Shown: positions 51,920 to 60,435 of the stretch, piece by piece | How the letters are laid out: each line of letters starts with the position of its first letter | Numbering within the stretch: position 1 is the first letter of the stretch | Assembly (NCBI RefSeq): GCF_001698815.1 | Contig: NZ_LGSI01000067.1 | Location: 118,204-182,203 of the forward strand | DNA: 64,000 nucleotides | From: Pseudomonas syringae | GTDB taxonomy: Bacteria > Pseudomonadota > Gammaproteobacteria > Pseudomonadales > Pseudomonadaceae | Reading direction: 5' to 3' | Notes under the pieces: generated by a model | Seen by the model: the letters and a program-made list of their open reading frames with translations, nothing else | What the model was told of the DNA's origin: nothing | Databases searched by the model: none | Position numbers and translations under genes: made by a program

Positions 51920-53085
51920 GTGAACAACACGCCGACATCATCATCGTAGGCGCTGGCATCATGGGCGCGGCGAGTGCATTCTTTCTCCGTCGCCGTGGGT
52001 ATTCGGTACTGTTGCTGGAGCGCGGTCTTGTCGGCCAACATGCCAGCGGTACCAATTTCGGCAACGTCCGTCGCCAGGGTCGCTTCCTGCCGCAACTGGC
52101 ACTGGCCAATCGTTCTCGCGAATTGTGGGGGCGTTTGCCAGAGCTGATCGACGATGACCTTGAATTCATCGCCTCCGGCCATATCCGCGTGTGCTTCCGC
52201 CCGGACGAGATCATCAAGCTCCAAGCCTACGCCAGTGCTCCGCAAGCCAGCGAGCTGGGCCTGACGGTTTATCAGGGTGCAGAAATGCGCGCAAGGTTTC
52301 CGTATCTGGGGCCCGAAGTGCTGGCCGCGTCCTACGCACCGTTCGACGGGCACGCCAATCCGCGTCTGGCGGCCCCGGCGTTCGCCCGGGCGGGTGTGCG
52401 TGAAGGTGTCGACCTGCGAGAAAACACCGAAATCAGCACGATCGATAAAGTGGCTGATATGTTTCATGTCACCAGTGTTTCGGGCGAGCAGTTTCGTGCG
52501 CCAAAACTGTTGGTAACCGCGGGCGCCTGGGGCTCGCGCTTGTCCTCACAGTTTGGCGAACCGGTACCAATGGAGCCTAACGGCCCGCAAATGGCGGTCA
52601 CCGAGCCGCTGCCTTATGTGTTCAAGGAAGTGGTCGGCGTGTTCTCGCACCGGCACGAAGAAGTTATCTATTTCAGGCAAATTCCCCGTGGCAACGTTAT
52701 CTTCGGCGGCTGTCATCGCAGCAAACCGAACCTGGACACCCTGCGCTCACCAGCAGAACCCAAGGGGTTATTGATGCAGCTGCCGCAACTCAAACGGCTG
52801 GCCCCCGCCTTGACCCGGGTCAATGTGATCCGGACCTGGAGCGGCGTCGAAAGCTATGTTATCGATGATATTCCGATCATCGGCCCCAGCGGCCAGGTGG
52901 ATGGTTTGTATTACGCGTTCGGTTTCTGCGGTCACGGCTTCCAGCTCGGCCCTGGCGTCGGCGATGTCATGGCCGAGTTGATCGATACCGGAGCGACGTC
53001 GACCCCCATCGAGCCGTTCGCCATTACCCGCTTCACGCAACTTCAAGTGTCGGCAGGGCTGCAACTGGCCGGGAGTCGAGTGTGA
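51916..53085 (+). CDS. FAD-dependent DAO subunit of opine-oxidase-like flavoenzyme
   Basis: This 389-residue D-amino-acid-oxidase-fold protein has IIIVGAGIMGAASAFFLRRR and ERGLVGQHASGTNFGNVRRQ at the FAD site, and ends with YYAFGFCGHGFQLGPGVGDV. It corresponds to OoxB/NoxB or HcnC, the subunit that oxidises the C-N bond of a secondary amine such as an opine or hydroxyproline. It overlaps both neighbours by ATGA-type junctions. Together with the two genes before it, it probably forms a heterotrimer. Confidence 0.9.
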   Translation: MSEQHADIIIVGAGIMGAASAFFLRRRGYSVLLLERGLVGQHASGTNFGNVRRQGRFLPQLALANRSRELWGRLPELIDDDLEFIASGHIRVCFRPDEIIKLQAYASAPQASELGLTVYQGAEMRARFPYLGPEVLAASYAPFDGHANPRLAAPAFARAGVREGVDLRENTEISTIDKVADMFHVTSVSGEQFRAPKLLVTAGAWGSRLSSQFGEPVPMEPNGPQMAVTEPLPYVFKEVVGVFSHRHEEVIYFRQIPRGNVIFGGCHRSKPNLDTLRSPAEPKGLLMQLPQLKRLAPALTRVNVIRTWSGVESYVIDDIPIIGPSGQVDGLYYAFGFCGHGFQLGPGVGDVMAELIDTGATSTPIEPFAITRFTQLQVSAGLQLAGSRV

Positions 53086-54242
53086 TGATTACACCGCGCA
53101 GCCTCGACCTGGTCGAAAAGCTCATCGATTTTGCGACGGTATCCTGCGATTCGAATCTGGACCTGATCCTCTTCATCAAGCATCTGCTCGAAGCCAAGGG
53201 AATCGCCTGCACCTTGGTGCATGACGAAACCAGCAAGAAGGCCAATCTGTTCGCCAGCACCGGGCCGGCGAACGAGCCCGGTGTTTTGCTATCCGGGCAT
53301 ACCGATGTGGTGCCGGTCGCCGGTCAGGCGTGGACTGTTGAGCCGTTCGCCGCCAGTGTCAGCGATGGACGCGTTTACGGTCGAGGCAGTTGCGACATGA
53401 AAGGCTTTGTCGCCTGCGCCGTCATTGCCATGCTCGACGCCGTAGACAAACCGCTGAAACGCCCGTTGCAGCTGGCGTTATCTTACGACGAAGAAATCGG
53501 CTGTGTAGGCGTACGACGTTTGCTGACCTTTCTTGAACAGTCACCCATACGACCGTTCCTGTGCATCGTTGGCGAACCGACTTCCATGCAACTGGCGCTA
53601 GGCCACAAGGGCAAAGCTACTTACCGGGCCTTGTGCCGTGGGTTGGAAGGCCATTCGTCACTGGCACCACTTTCGGTAAATGCGATTCACCTAGCCACCG
53701 ATTTCATTACCGGGTTGCGCCGAATTCAGACGCGCCTGAGTGAACAGGGTAATCGCGACGACGCTTACGACATCCCCTACACGACCTTGCATGTCGGCAA
53801 AATCGATGGCGGCAAAGCACTGAATATCGTACCGAATCTCTGCGTGCTGGATTTTGAGATACGTCATCTGGCGACTGACGCGCCAGAGCAACTGATTGAC
53901 GAGTTGCGGGACGAGACTCAAACACTGGTCAAGTCTGCTCGTCAGTTGTCACCGCAAGCTGGCATCGATATTGAAAACCTCAACAGCTATCCGGGTCTGG
54001 ACACCCATCCGGCGGTGGCTGCAGTGCGTTTTATCGAGTCCTTTGCTCCCCCCTCGTCGCCCCCTTTGAAAGTGGCGTTTGGCACCGAAGGCGGCTTGTT
54101 CAGCCAGCGTCTGAACGTTCCGGTAGTGGTATGCGGGCCCGGCTCGATCGAGCAGGCGCACAAGCCCGACGAGTTTGTCGAGCTCGCGCAGTTGCAGGCC
54201 TGCGAGCAGTTTCTGGAGCGCTTGCTGGTAGCACTTTGCTAA
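53082..54242 (+). CDS. M20 family hydrolase, acetylornithine deacetylase-like
   Basis: This 386-residue M20 metallohydrolase has the zinc ligands of the ArgE group: His/Asp in LLSGHTDVVPVAGQAW, Asp in GRGSCDMKGFVAC, catalytic Glu pair in ALSYDEEIGCVGV, and GEPTSMQLALGHKGKATY. A dimerisation domain lies in the middle. In this operon it may remove an acyl or carbamoyl group from an amino acid released by the other enzymes, rather than serve arginine synthesis. Two adjacent ATGs (53082, 53085) are possible. It is the last gene of the run. Confidence 0.88.
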   Translation: MMITPRSLDLVEKLIDFATVSCDSNLDLILFIKHLLEAKGIACTLVHDETSKKANLFASTGPANEPGVLLSGHTDVVPVAGQAWTVEPFAASVSDGRVYGRGSCDMKGFVACAVIAMLDAVDKPLKRPLQLALSYDEEIGCVGVRRLLTFLEQSPIRPFLCIVGEPTSMQLALGHKGKATYRALCRGLEGHSSLAPLSVNAIHLATDFITGLRRIQTRLSEQGNRDDAYDIPYTTLHVGKIDGGKALNIVPNLCVLDFEIRHLATDAPEQLIDELRDETQTLVKSARQLSPQAGIDIENLNSYPGLDTHPAVAAVRFIESFAPPSSPPLKVAFGTEGGLFSQRLNVPVVVCGPGSIEQAHKPDEFVELAQLQACEQFLERLLVALC

Positions 54243-54254
54243 GCAAATCCTGGC

Positions 54255-56372
54255 TTAGAACTTCCAGCTGACCGACGCGGTGAAGTTGCGTGGGTCGCCG
54301 TAATTGCTCTGGCCATAGCGTACAGATTGAAGGTACTTCTGGTTGGTGAGGTTATCGATGTTCAGCTGGGTGCTCCAGTGTGGATCGATGTCGTAGCGTG
54401 CCATCAGGCCCACCAGCGCATAAGCACTCTGATTCGCTGCCGGAGTATCGTCGCTCTGGATTTCGCTTTGCCATTTCACACTGCCACCGACCTTGACCTT
54501 CGGCACCATCGGCAATTTATAGGTCATGGATGAAACGAACGCATGGCGCGGAATGAATTTGCGTCCACGGTCGTTATCGGCATCGGTGATGTACACGTAG
54601 GTGTAGCCGCCTCTGAGCTGCAGACCCGGCGCCAGTTCGCCGGACGCCTCCAGTTCTACACCATTGCTTTTGTAGGACATGCCTTCATACAAGTAACCGC
54701 CCAGGCTGGCATCGTACCCGGAATAAGTGGCGACGTTGTCTTGCTTGGTATGGAACACCGCTGCCGAGACATCCAGCTTGTTGTTCAGCAGGTGACCTTT
54801 GATCCCTGCTTCATAACTTTTGCCTTCCAGCGGGTCGAGCACCTTGCCCTGGGAGTTCAGGTAGTACTGCGGATTGAAAATTTCGGTGTAGCTTGCGTAC
54901 AGCGAGTACTGCGGTGTCAGGTCATAGACCAGGCCGGCGTACGGAGTGACCTTGCCATGGATACGCACGTCCCGGCCTGAACCGTAGTTCTCGCCGTCGC
55001 TGTCGGCGCTGAGCATGCGCGCTCCGGTGATCAGGTGCAGATCATCGGTCAGGCTGAAACGCGCACCCGCGTAGACACTCTTCTGGCGGTCGGTGTAGCT
55101 GGAGGTATCGGCCTCATTGGCGATGTCATAAGTGGGCTTGGGGATCGAACCGCTCAGTGCGTCGTCCAGCGACACCGAGGTGTAATACGAGGACGTGCCA
55201 TACAGCGAGGTTTCGCTATTACGCGAGCGCGCCGCATTGGCCCCGACGGTCAACTGGTGCTCTCGCCCGCCGAGACTGAAGGGGCCGCTGAAGGAGATGT
55301 CGCCGTCCACCTCACGGTCCTTGTCCTTGTACTTGGAGGCCAGGCCGGTATATCCGGTAGAGGAGGCGCTGTTGGCGTAGATGTAGAACATCTCGGTGTC
55401 TTCGCGGTGCTCCATGGCGGTCAGGGTCAGAGTCGACTTCCAGTCATTGGCGAAGCTATGCTCCCACTCGGCGAAGGCTCGCGTGGTATGGACATCCCAG
55501 TAAACCCACGGCTGGGAGATGTTCGAGTTGGTGCTGCTGTAGTGCACCGACTTGCCGTTGGCATCGGTCAGCGGCAGCGCGCCCCAACTGGCGCCGTTGG
55601 CATTGGTCTTCTGGTCTTCATAGCCTACAGTCAGCGTGTCGCTGTCGGTCAGGTCGAAGGCGAGCATACCGCTGAAAATGTTCTTTTCCCGCGAATAACG
55701 GTCCAGGTAAGAGTTGCCCACCTCATTGGCGTAGATCAGGCGACCGCGCACATTGCCCGATTCGGTCAGCGGGCCGGACAGATCGATATCGACCCGCCGC
55801 TTGTCCCAGGAGCCCGCGCTCACATCGATTTTGGCCTGGGTTTCGTAGGTTGGGCGCTTGCGGACGAAGTTAACCGTGGCCGACGGATTGCCGCTGCCCG
55901 TCATCAGGCCGTTGGCACCGTGCAGGATATCTACTTGCTCATAGGGCGCCATGTCGATATCGCCCACCAACAGCCCGTTGATCAATGGCATTCCCATGCC
56001 GTCGTACTGGAAGTTGGTGATATCGAAGCCACGCGCGGTGAAATAGGTGCGGTCGGTTTCAACTTTCTGCACATTCACACCCGGCGTGCTGTCCAGCACA
56101 TTACGGATACTGTTGAGCTTGAAATCGTCCAACTGCTCGCGCTTGATACTGGTCACACCTTGCGGGGTTTCCTGTGCAGTGAGGTTCAGCCGTGTAGTGC
56201 TGGTATTCGGCTGGGCCAGATAACCCTCCTGCACGCTTTCCTGGCCTTCGGCAGTGGAGTTGATGGTCGTGGATGGCAGATTCAACGTACTGTCATCCGC
56301 AAAGGCACCGTTGAGAATACTCAAGGTAATCAACGTAAGGGCGGACGTGGGCAGCGGGGACATTTTGCGCAT
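54255..56372 (-). CDS. TonB-dependent siderophore receptor
   Basis: This outer-membrane receptor has 705 residues. A signal peptide (SPLPTSALTLITLSILNGAFA) is followed by a short linker and directly by the plug (QETPQGVTSIKREQLDDFKL, RTYFTARGFDITNFQYDGMG, HGANGLMTGSGNPSATVNFV). There is no N-terminal signalling (STN) domain, so it is not of the FpvA/FecA signalling kind. The beta-barrel ends in the expected aromatic NFTASVSWKF. It belongs to the ferric-hydroxamate/pyoverdine-like receptor group; ligand unknown. It is convergent with the catabolic operon, 12 bases apart, and likely iron-regulated, though I see no clear Fur box. Confidence 0.92.
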   Translation of the reverse strand: MRKMSPLPTSALTLITLSILNGAFADDSTLNLPSTTINSTAEGQESVQEGYLAQPNTSTTRLNLTAQETPQGVTSIKREQLDDFKLNSIRNVLDSTPGVNVQKVETDRTYFTARGFDITNFQYDGMGMPLINGLLVGDIDMAPYEQVDILHGANGLMTGSGNPSATVNFVRKRPTYETQAKIDVSAGSWDKRRVDIDLSGPLTESGNVRGRLIYANEVGNSYLDRYSREKNIFSGMLAFDLTDSDTLTVGYEDQKTNANGASWGALPLTDANGKSVHYSSTNSNISQPWVYWDVHTTRAFAEWEHSFANDWKSTLTLTAMEHREDTEMFYIYANSASSTGYTGLASKYKDKDREVDGDISFSGPFSLGGREHQLTVGANAARSRNSETSLYGTSSYYTSVSLDDALSGSIPKPTYDIANEADTSSYTDRQKSVYAGARFSLTDDLHLITGARMLSADSDGENYGSGRDVRIHGKVTPYAGLVYDLTPQYSLYASYTEIFNPQYYLNSQGKVLDPLEGKSYEAGIKGHLLNNKLDVSAAVFHTKQDNVATYSGYDASLGGYLYEGMSYKSNGVELEASGELAPGLQLRGGYTYVYITDADNDRGRKFIPRHAFVSSMTYKLPMVPKVKVGGSVKWQSEIQSDDTPAANQSAYALVGLMARYDIDPHWSTQLNIDNLTNQKYLQSVRYGQSNYGDPRNFTASVSWKF

Positions 56373-56389
56373 GAACTGCTGATGCTCCG

Positions 56390-56433
56390 AAATGTAAATC
56401 TGTAAATGACATGCATTCGCAATAGTTACATTT
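56390..56433. promoter_or_regulatory. Inverted repeat upstream of the TonB receptor
   Basis: AAATGTAA (56390-56397) and TTACATTT (56426-56433) are perfect inverse copies 28 bases apart, in an AT-rich promoter area. An AT-rich stretch at 56439-56470 could hold a degenerate Fur site. Binder unknown. Confidence 0.3.
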
Positions 56434-56524
56434 CGCCCAAATGAAAATCAATCCTGAATGCGAATATCAAGTATCCACTTTGTAACGTCGCGAGAGTGCT
56501 CGCCGGGGGCGACGATGTGTGCCA

Positions 56525-56695
56525 GTGACTGATATCGAAGAGTTGCAAGAAAAGCGGGCACGCAAAACCTATCAATATGTCAAACCGGCGCTGCAGGATC
56601 AGGGATGGGGACGGGTATTGGAGGTGGCTGACCGTTTGGGAACCGCATTCGTTTTTGTGAGTTGTCGCAGGATTGATCCTGCGGCCAACGTGTGA
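56525..56695 (+). CDS. Possible 56-residue ORF or gene fragment
   Basis: A GTG at 56525 opens VTDIEELQEKRARKTYQYVK and continues PALQDQGWGRVLEVADRLGT to a stop at 56695. The sequence looks protein-like, but there is no good ribosome site and no family that I can name. It may be a fragment of a lost gene. The rest of 56434-56757 holds only a REP-like GGCTCCCAC. Confidence 0.25.
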   Translation: MTDIEELQEKRARKTYQYVKPALQDQGWGRVLEVADRLGTAFVFVSCRRIDPAANV

Positions 56696-56757
56696 CGATA
56701 GTTGATAGCACGCCGGGGTGCCGCTTCGCCAACAAGCTGGCTCCCACGGAGGCTGGA

Positions 56758-57084
56758 TTAAACCTTCACCCGCCGCTCCACCACGATTTCCGGCAGGTCG
56801 AGCCGGCGCATGTAGACGCGCAGCGGTTCGGTGATGCGCAGGCGGTCGTCGATGTTTTGTTCGAGCAGCAGTTGCAGGCGTTCGCGGCTCAGGGTCATGA
56901 GTTCGTTGTCTGCCGGCGACCAGACGAATTCGCAGGTAGGCGTGATGCTGTCGTCGGCGACGTCCATGCCGAAGGAGTCTTCGCTGAAGCGCACGATATG
57001 GCGATGGGCCTTGTGGTGGTAGCCGACGAACCCGGCGAGTTGGTCGGCTGCTTCACAGATAGCGCTGGAGGTGGTTTTCATCAA
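56758..57084 (-). CDS. Conserved hypothetical protein
   Basis: The 108-residue soluble protein starts MMKTTSSAICEAADQLAGFV, with conserved-looking blocks GYHHKAHRHIVRFSEDSFGM, CEFVWSPADNELMTLSRERL and a basic C-terminus VERRVKV. No signal or membrane span is seen. I cannot name a domain. It follows the alcohol dehydrogenase on the same strand with a perfect hairpin between them. Confidence 0.65.
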   Translation of the reverse strand: MMKTTSSAICEAADQLAGFVGYHHKAHRHIVRFSEDSFGMDVADDSITPTCEFVWSPADNELMTLSRERLQLLLEQNIDDRLRITEPLRVYMRRLDLPEIVVERRVKV

Positions 57085-57104
57085 TGACCTCTGGAGAAGT
57101 TCGA

Positions 57105-57129
57105 GCCCGCGATTCGCCGAATCGCGGGC
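57105..57129. terminator. Hairpin after the alcohol dehydrogenase
   Basis: A 25-base near-perfect palindrome (GCCCGCGATTCG and its complement around one C) begins 9 bases after the dehydrogenase stop. It lacks a U-tract and may lower read-through into the small gene beyond. Confidence 0.6.
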
Positions 57130-57137
57130 AATGGCGA

Positions 57138-58286
57138 TCAGAGTGCGCGACGGAAGATGTCTTCGATCTGCAGTTGATCGGCAGGTCGCGGGTTGGTCAG
57201 GCCGCAGGCGTCTTTCAGAGCATTGGCGGCCAGAATCGGGAAGTCTTCTTCCTTGACGCCTAGCGCGGTGAGGCCCGGCGGAATATCGATGGAGCTCGAC
57301 AGGCTGCGGATTGCCGCAATGGCCGCACGGGCGCCCTCTTCAGGCGACAGGCCGCGGGTGTCCGCACCCATGGCGTGGGCGACGTCGCTCAGGCGGGCGG
57401 AGCAAACACTGGCGTTGAAGCTTTGCACGTGGGGCAACAAGACCGCGTTGCAGACCCCGTGCGGCAAGTCATAGAAGCCACCCAACTGGTGCGCCATGGC
57501 ATGCACAAAACCCAGGGACGCATTGTTGAAGGCCATGCCCGCGAGGAATTGCGCATAGGCCATGTTTTCCCGTGCGGTCAAATCCGAGCCATTCACTACG
57601 GCCTTGTGCAGGTTTTCGGCGATCAGCGCCATGGCCTTGAGCGCGCAGGCGTCGGTGATCGGCGTTGCGGCAGTCGAGACATAGGCTTCGATGGCGTGAG
57701 TCAGAGCGTCCATGCCGGTGGCGGCAGTCAGTGACTTCGGCATCTTGGCCATCATCGCCGGGTCGTTGACCGACAACAGCGGCGTGACGTTGCGATCGAC
57801 GATGGCCATTTTCACGTGGCGCACTTCGTCGGTAATGATGCAGAAACGGGTCATTTCGCTGGCGGTGCCGGCGGTGGTGTTGATGGCGATCAGCGGCAAT
57901 TGCGGCTTGGTGGAGCGGTCCACGCCTTCGTAATCGCTGATATGCCCGCCATTGGTGGCGCACAACGCGATCCCTTTGGCGCAGTCATGGGGCGAACCGC
58001 CGCCAAGGGAAATCACGAAATCGCATTCCCGCTCGCGCAGCATGGCCAGGCCATTTTCAACATTGCTGACGGTAGGGTTGGGCTTGGCGCCGTCGTAGAC
58101 CACCGAGTCGATGCCCTGCTCCACCAGCAACCCGGCGATCTGTGCGGCCAGTCCGGCTTTGGCCAAGCCGGCATCGGTAACGATCAACGCCTTGAGGAAG
58201 CCATAATTGCGGATGGCTTGCATTGCCTCATCGAGGCAACCCAGGCCCATGATGTTCACGGAGGGGATGAAAAAAGTGCTGCTCAT
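57138..58286 (-). CDS. Iron-containing alcohol dehydrogenase
   Basis: This 382-residue group III alcohol dehydrogenase (YiaY/FucO/ErcA-like) has the NAD loop ISLGGGSPHDCAKGIALCAT near residue 95. The metal-binding histidines lie in HAMAHQLGGFYDLPHGVCNA near residue 265, with the Asp ligand in TGMDALTHAIEAYV. All ligands are present. The physiological alcohol is unknown; EutG/1,3-propanediol-type enzymes are the closest class. Confidence 0.9.
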   Translation of the reverse strand: MSSTFFIPSVNIMGLGCLDEAMQAIRNYGFLKALIVTDAGLAKAGLAAQIAGLLVEQGIDSVVYDGAKPNPTVSNVENGLAMLRERECDFVISLGGGSPHDCAKGIALCATNGGHISDYEGVDRSTKPQLPLIAINTTAGTASEMTRFCIITDEVRHVKMAIVDRNVTPLLSVNDPAMMAKMPKSLTAATGMDALTHAIEAYVSTAATPITDACALKAMALIAENLHKAVVNGSDLTARENMAYAQFLAGMAFNNASLGFVHAMAHQLGGFYDLPHGVCNAVLLPHVQSFNASVCSARLSDVAHAMGADTRGLSPEEGARAAIAAIRSLSSSIDIPPGLTALGVKEEDFPILAANALKDACGLTNPRPADQLQIEDIFRRAL

Positions 58287-58420
58287 GACGGATCCTCATT
58301 GCTAACGATCAGCCGAGCGATTGCACAACAACCCGGCGGGGGGAATGCTTGCAGCATGAGCGTTGGCAACGAGCGTGAGGTTGATCCAACTCAAGGAACC
58401 GATAGGTTCTCTACCGGCGC

Positions 58421-58918
58421 TTACCCGGGAATGGTGCGTGTACGGTTGCAGTGCGCCAGGTGAATGACATCGAAGTCATACCTTGACCAGGTCGCAGCCA
58501 GCTGGCTCGGTTCATCGAAACTGAAGCGGTACCTCAGCTGAATCCCCGGAAGGCAGCGGTTCCTCGAATCGGCGGCCGAGCGAGACATCGCGTATTTCCA
58601 CCAGCGATCGACCACGCACACGAGCTGCGAGGCATCCGTCCCCGTCACGCAGACACCTTGCGCCGCAGTGAACAAGGCTCGGATTTGCTCCAGGTTCTTA
58701 CCGCGAAGAAATTGTTGCGAGATGATCTGCCCGCGCTCGATATTGTTGAAAAGATCGCGGCTACCGCCTCGAACCTGCCTCACGACCTCCGCGAACGGGT
58801 CATCGGGCAAGCCTGAATAGTCGTGTTGCGAGGCAGCGCTGATGGTGCAGCCCGGCAGCGACGCGGCGATAGCTGCAAGCAATAAGAAGCGATGGGACTT
58901 TCTGATCTGAATGGACAT
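58421..58918 (-). CDS. Putative lipoprotein of unknown function
   Basis: The 165-residue product has a lipoprotein signal (RFLLLAAIAASLPGC, lipobox LPGC near residue 24) after a basic start. The mature part has several cysteines (GVCVTGTDASQLVCVV, NRCLPG) that could form disulfides. No known domain is recognised. It stands alone between the alcohol dehydrogenase and the methyltransferase. Confidence 0.65.
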   Translation of the reverse strand: MSIQIRKSHRFLLLAAIAASLPGCTISAASQHDYSGLPDDPFAEVVRQVRGGSRDLFNNIERGQIISQQFLRGKNLEQIRALFTAAQGVCVTGTDASQLVCVVDRWWKYAMSRSAADSRNRCLPGIQLRYRFSFDEPSQLAATWSRYDFDVIHLAHCNRTRTIPG

Positions 58919-59103
58919 GCTGGAACCTGCGCAAAGGGCGCCAGCGCTTGAATATTCATTCTCTGCGCCAGCTTCGGAGCGCAGGACTTTGCCCGCCGAC
59001 GGGCTCGGCGAGAATCCGACAGATGTCGGGGGTGGATGATTTTCAGCCGAGTCCTACACGCTCGTAAGACCCGTACCTCAACAACCCGAGACTGTGCTGA
59101 CAG

Positions 59104-60321
59104 TCAGCTGATAAAACCGTCCGCCACCAGCAAGGTTTCCAGGCATTGTTCCTGAATCCCGTAGAAGGTTTTCAGTTCCTGGATGCGAGCCAGGATGTCG
59201 CTGGACTTGAGCGGTTCGGCGCGTTTTACCGCGAGGATCATCTTGTTTTTGTTGGTGTGTTCCAGCGAGATGAACTCGAACACTTTGGTCTCGTAACCGC
59301 AGGCTTCGAGCAGCAGTGCGCGCAGGCTGTCGGTGACCATTTCCGCTTGCTGGCCCATGTGCAGACCGTATTGCAGCATGGGTTTGAGCAGTGTCGGGCT
59401 CTGGATTTGCAGACGAATCTGCTTATGACAGCACGGCGAACACATGATGATCGACGCCCCGGAACGAATGCCCATATGAATGGCGTAATCGGTGGCGATG
59501 TCGCAGGCATGCAGGGCAATCATCACGTCCAGCGCACTCGGCGCGACGCTGCGCACATCGCCGCACTCGAACACCAGGCCGGGATGATCCAGCCGAGCAG
59601 CGGCGTTGTTGCACAGCGTGACCATGTCCTCGCGCAATTCGACGCCAGTCACCTGCCCTTCGGCCTGCAAGGTATTACGCAGATAGTCGTGAATGGCGAA
59701 CGTCAGGTAGCCCTTGCCCGAACCGAAGTCCGCGACTTTTATCGGCTGATCGAGTTTGAGCGGCGAAGACGTCAGGGCGTGGGAAAACACCTCGATGAAC
59801 TTGTTGATCTGCTTCCACTTGCGCGACATGGAAGGGATCAGCTCATGCTGTTTGTTGGTCACGCCCAGATCGGTGAGAAATGGCCGGGTCAGCTCCAGAT
59901 AACGCTTCTTCTCCCGATCATGCCCGGCCGTTGGCGCTTCACGCTCTTGCTGGGCCTTGCTCTTGAACAGCGTGCTTTTACCTTTCTTGCCGTATTCGAA
60001 CTGCACTTCGTCGGTCAGCGACAGCAAATGCGCGTTCTTGAATGACTCCGGCAGCAAGCCACCGATCAGCTGAACAGCCTCGGCCAGCGGCAGATTCTTG
60101 GTGATATCGCGAGTCTTATAGCGATAGACGAACGACAGACACGGCTGATCCTTGACGGTCAGCTGCTTGATGATCACCCGCTGCAACTCGGCTTCGTCAC
60201 CGACGTATTTGGCCAGGACCAGCTTGATAAATGAGTTCTGCGACAGGCTGTTCTCCAGCAAGCCGAGAAACTGGGCATGGTGGTCCTGGGCAGACTGGGC
60301 GGGAGTTGCAGTGACTGACAT
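59104..60321 (-). CDS. SAM-dependent methyltransferase
   Basis: This 405-residue protein has a class I methyltransferase core in the middle: motif I ADFGSGKGYLTFAIHDYLRN near residue 190, motif II VTGVELREDMVTLCNNAAAR near 223, and the DVMIALHACDIATDYAI stretch near 265. CSPCCHKQIRLQ follows and may bind metal. The N-terminal 150 residues are a family-specific domain. The arrangement matches a widespread protein of unknown target, similar in the core to METTL25/RRNAD1-type enzymes. Start MSVTATPAQSAQDHHAQFL at 60321. Confidence 0.85.
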   Translation of the reverse strand: MSVTATPAQSAQDHHAQFLGLLENSLSQNSFIKLVLAKYVGDEAELQRVIIKQLTVKDQPCLSFVYRYKTRDITKNLPLAEAVQLIGGLLPESFKNAHLLSLTDEVQFEYGKKGKSTLFKSKAQQEREAPTAGHDREKKRYLELTRPFLTDLGVTNKQHELIPSMSRKWKQINKFIEVFSHALTSSPLKLDQPIKVADFGSGKGYLTFAIHDYLRNTLQAEGQVTGVELREDMVTLCNNAAARLDHPGLVFECGDVRSVAPSALDVMIALHACDIATDYAIHMGIRSGASIIMCSPCCHKQIRLQIQSPTLLKPMLQYGLHMGQQAEMVTDSLRALLLEACGYETKVFEFISLEHTNKNKMILAVKRAEPLKSSDILARIQELKTFYGIQEQCLETLLVADGFIS

Positions 60322-60435
60322 CGAAAAACGCCTCGGGGCGGGCTGAAGCTGGAAAGCAGCGAAGCCGGGTATTTTAGGCGGGTTGTGGGGTGGGGGTTAA
60401 TTTAATTCTGTGTAAATCACTCAGCGTCGTCATTC

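Noticed and set aside
55035..56405. A 456-codon open frame on plus
   Set aside because: It mirrors the TonB receptor gene, which has a signal peptide, plug motifs and terminal aromatic residue on minus.
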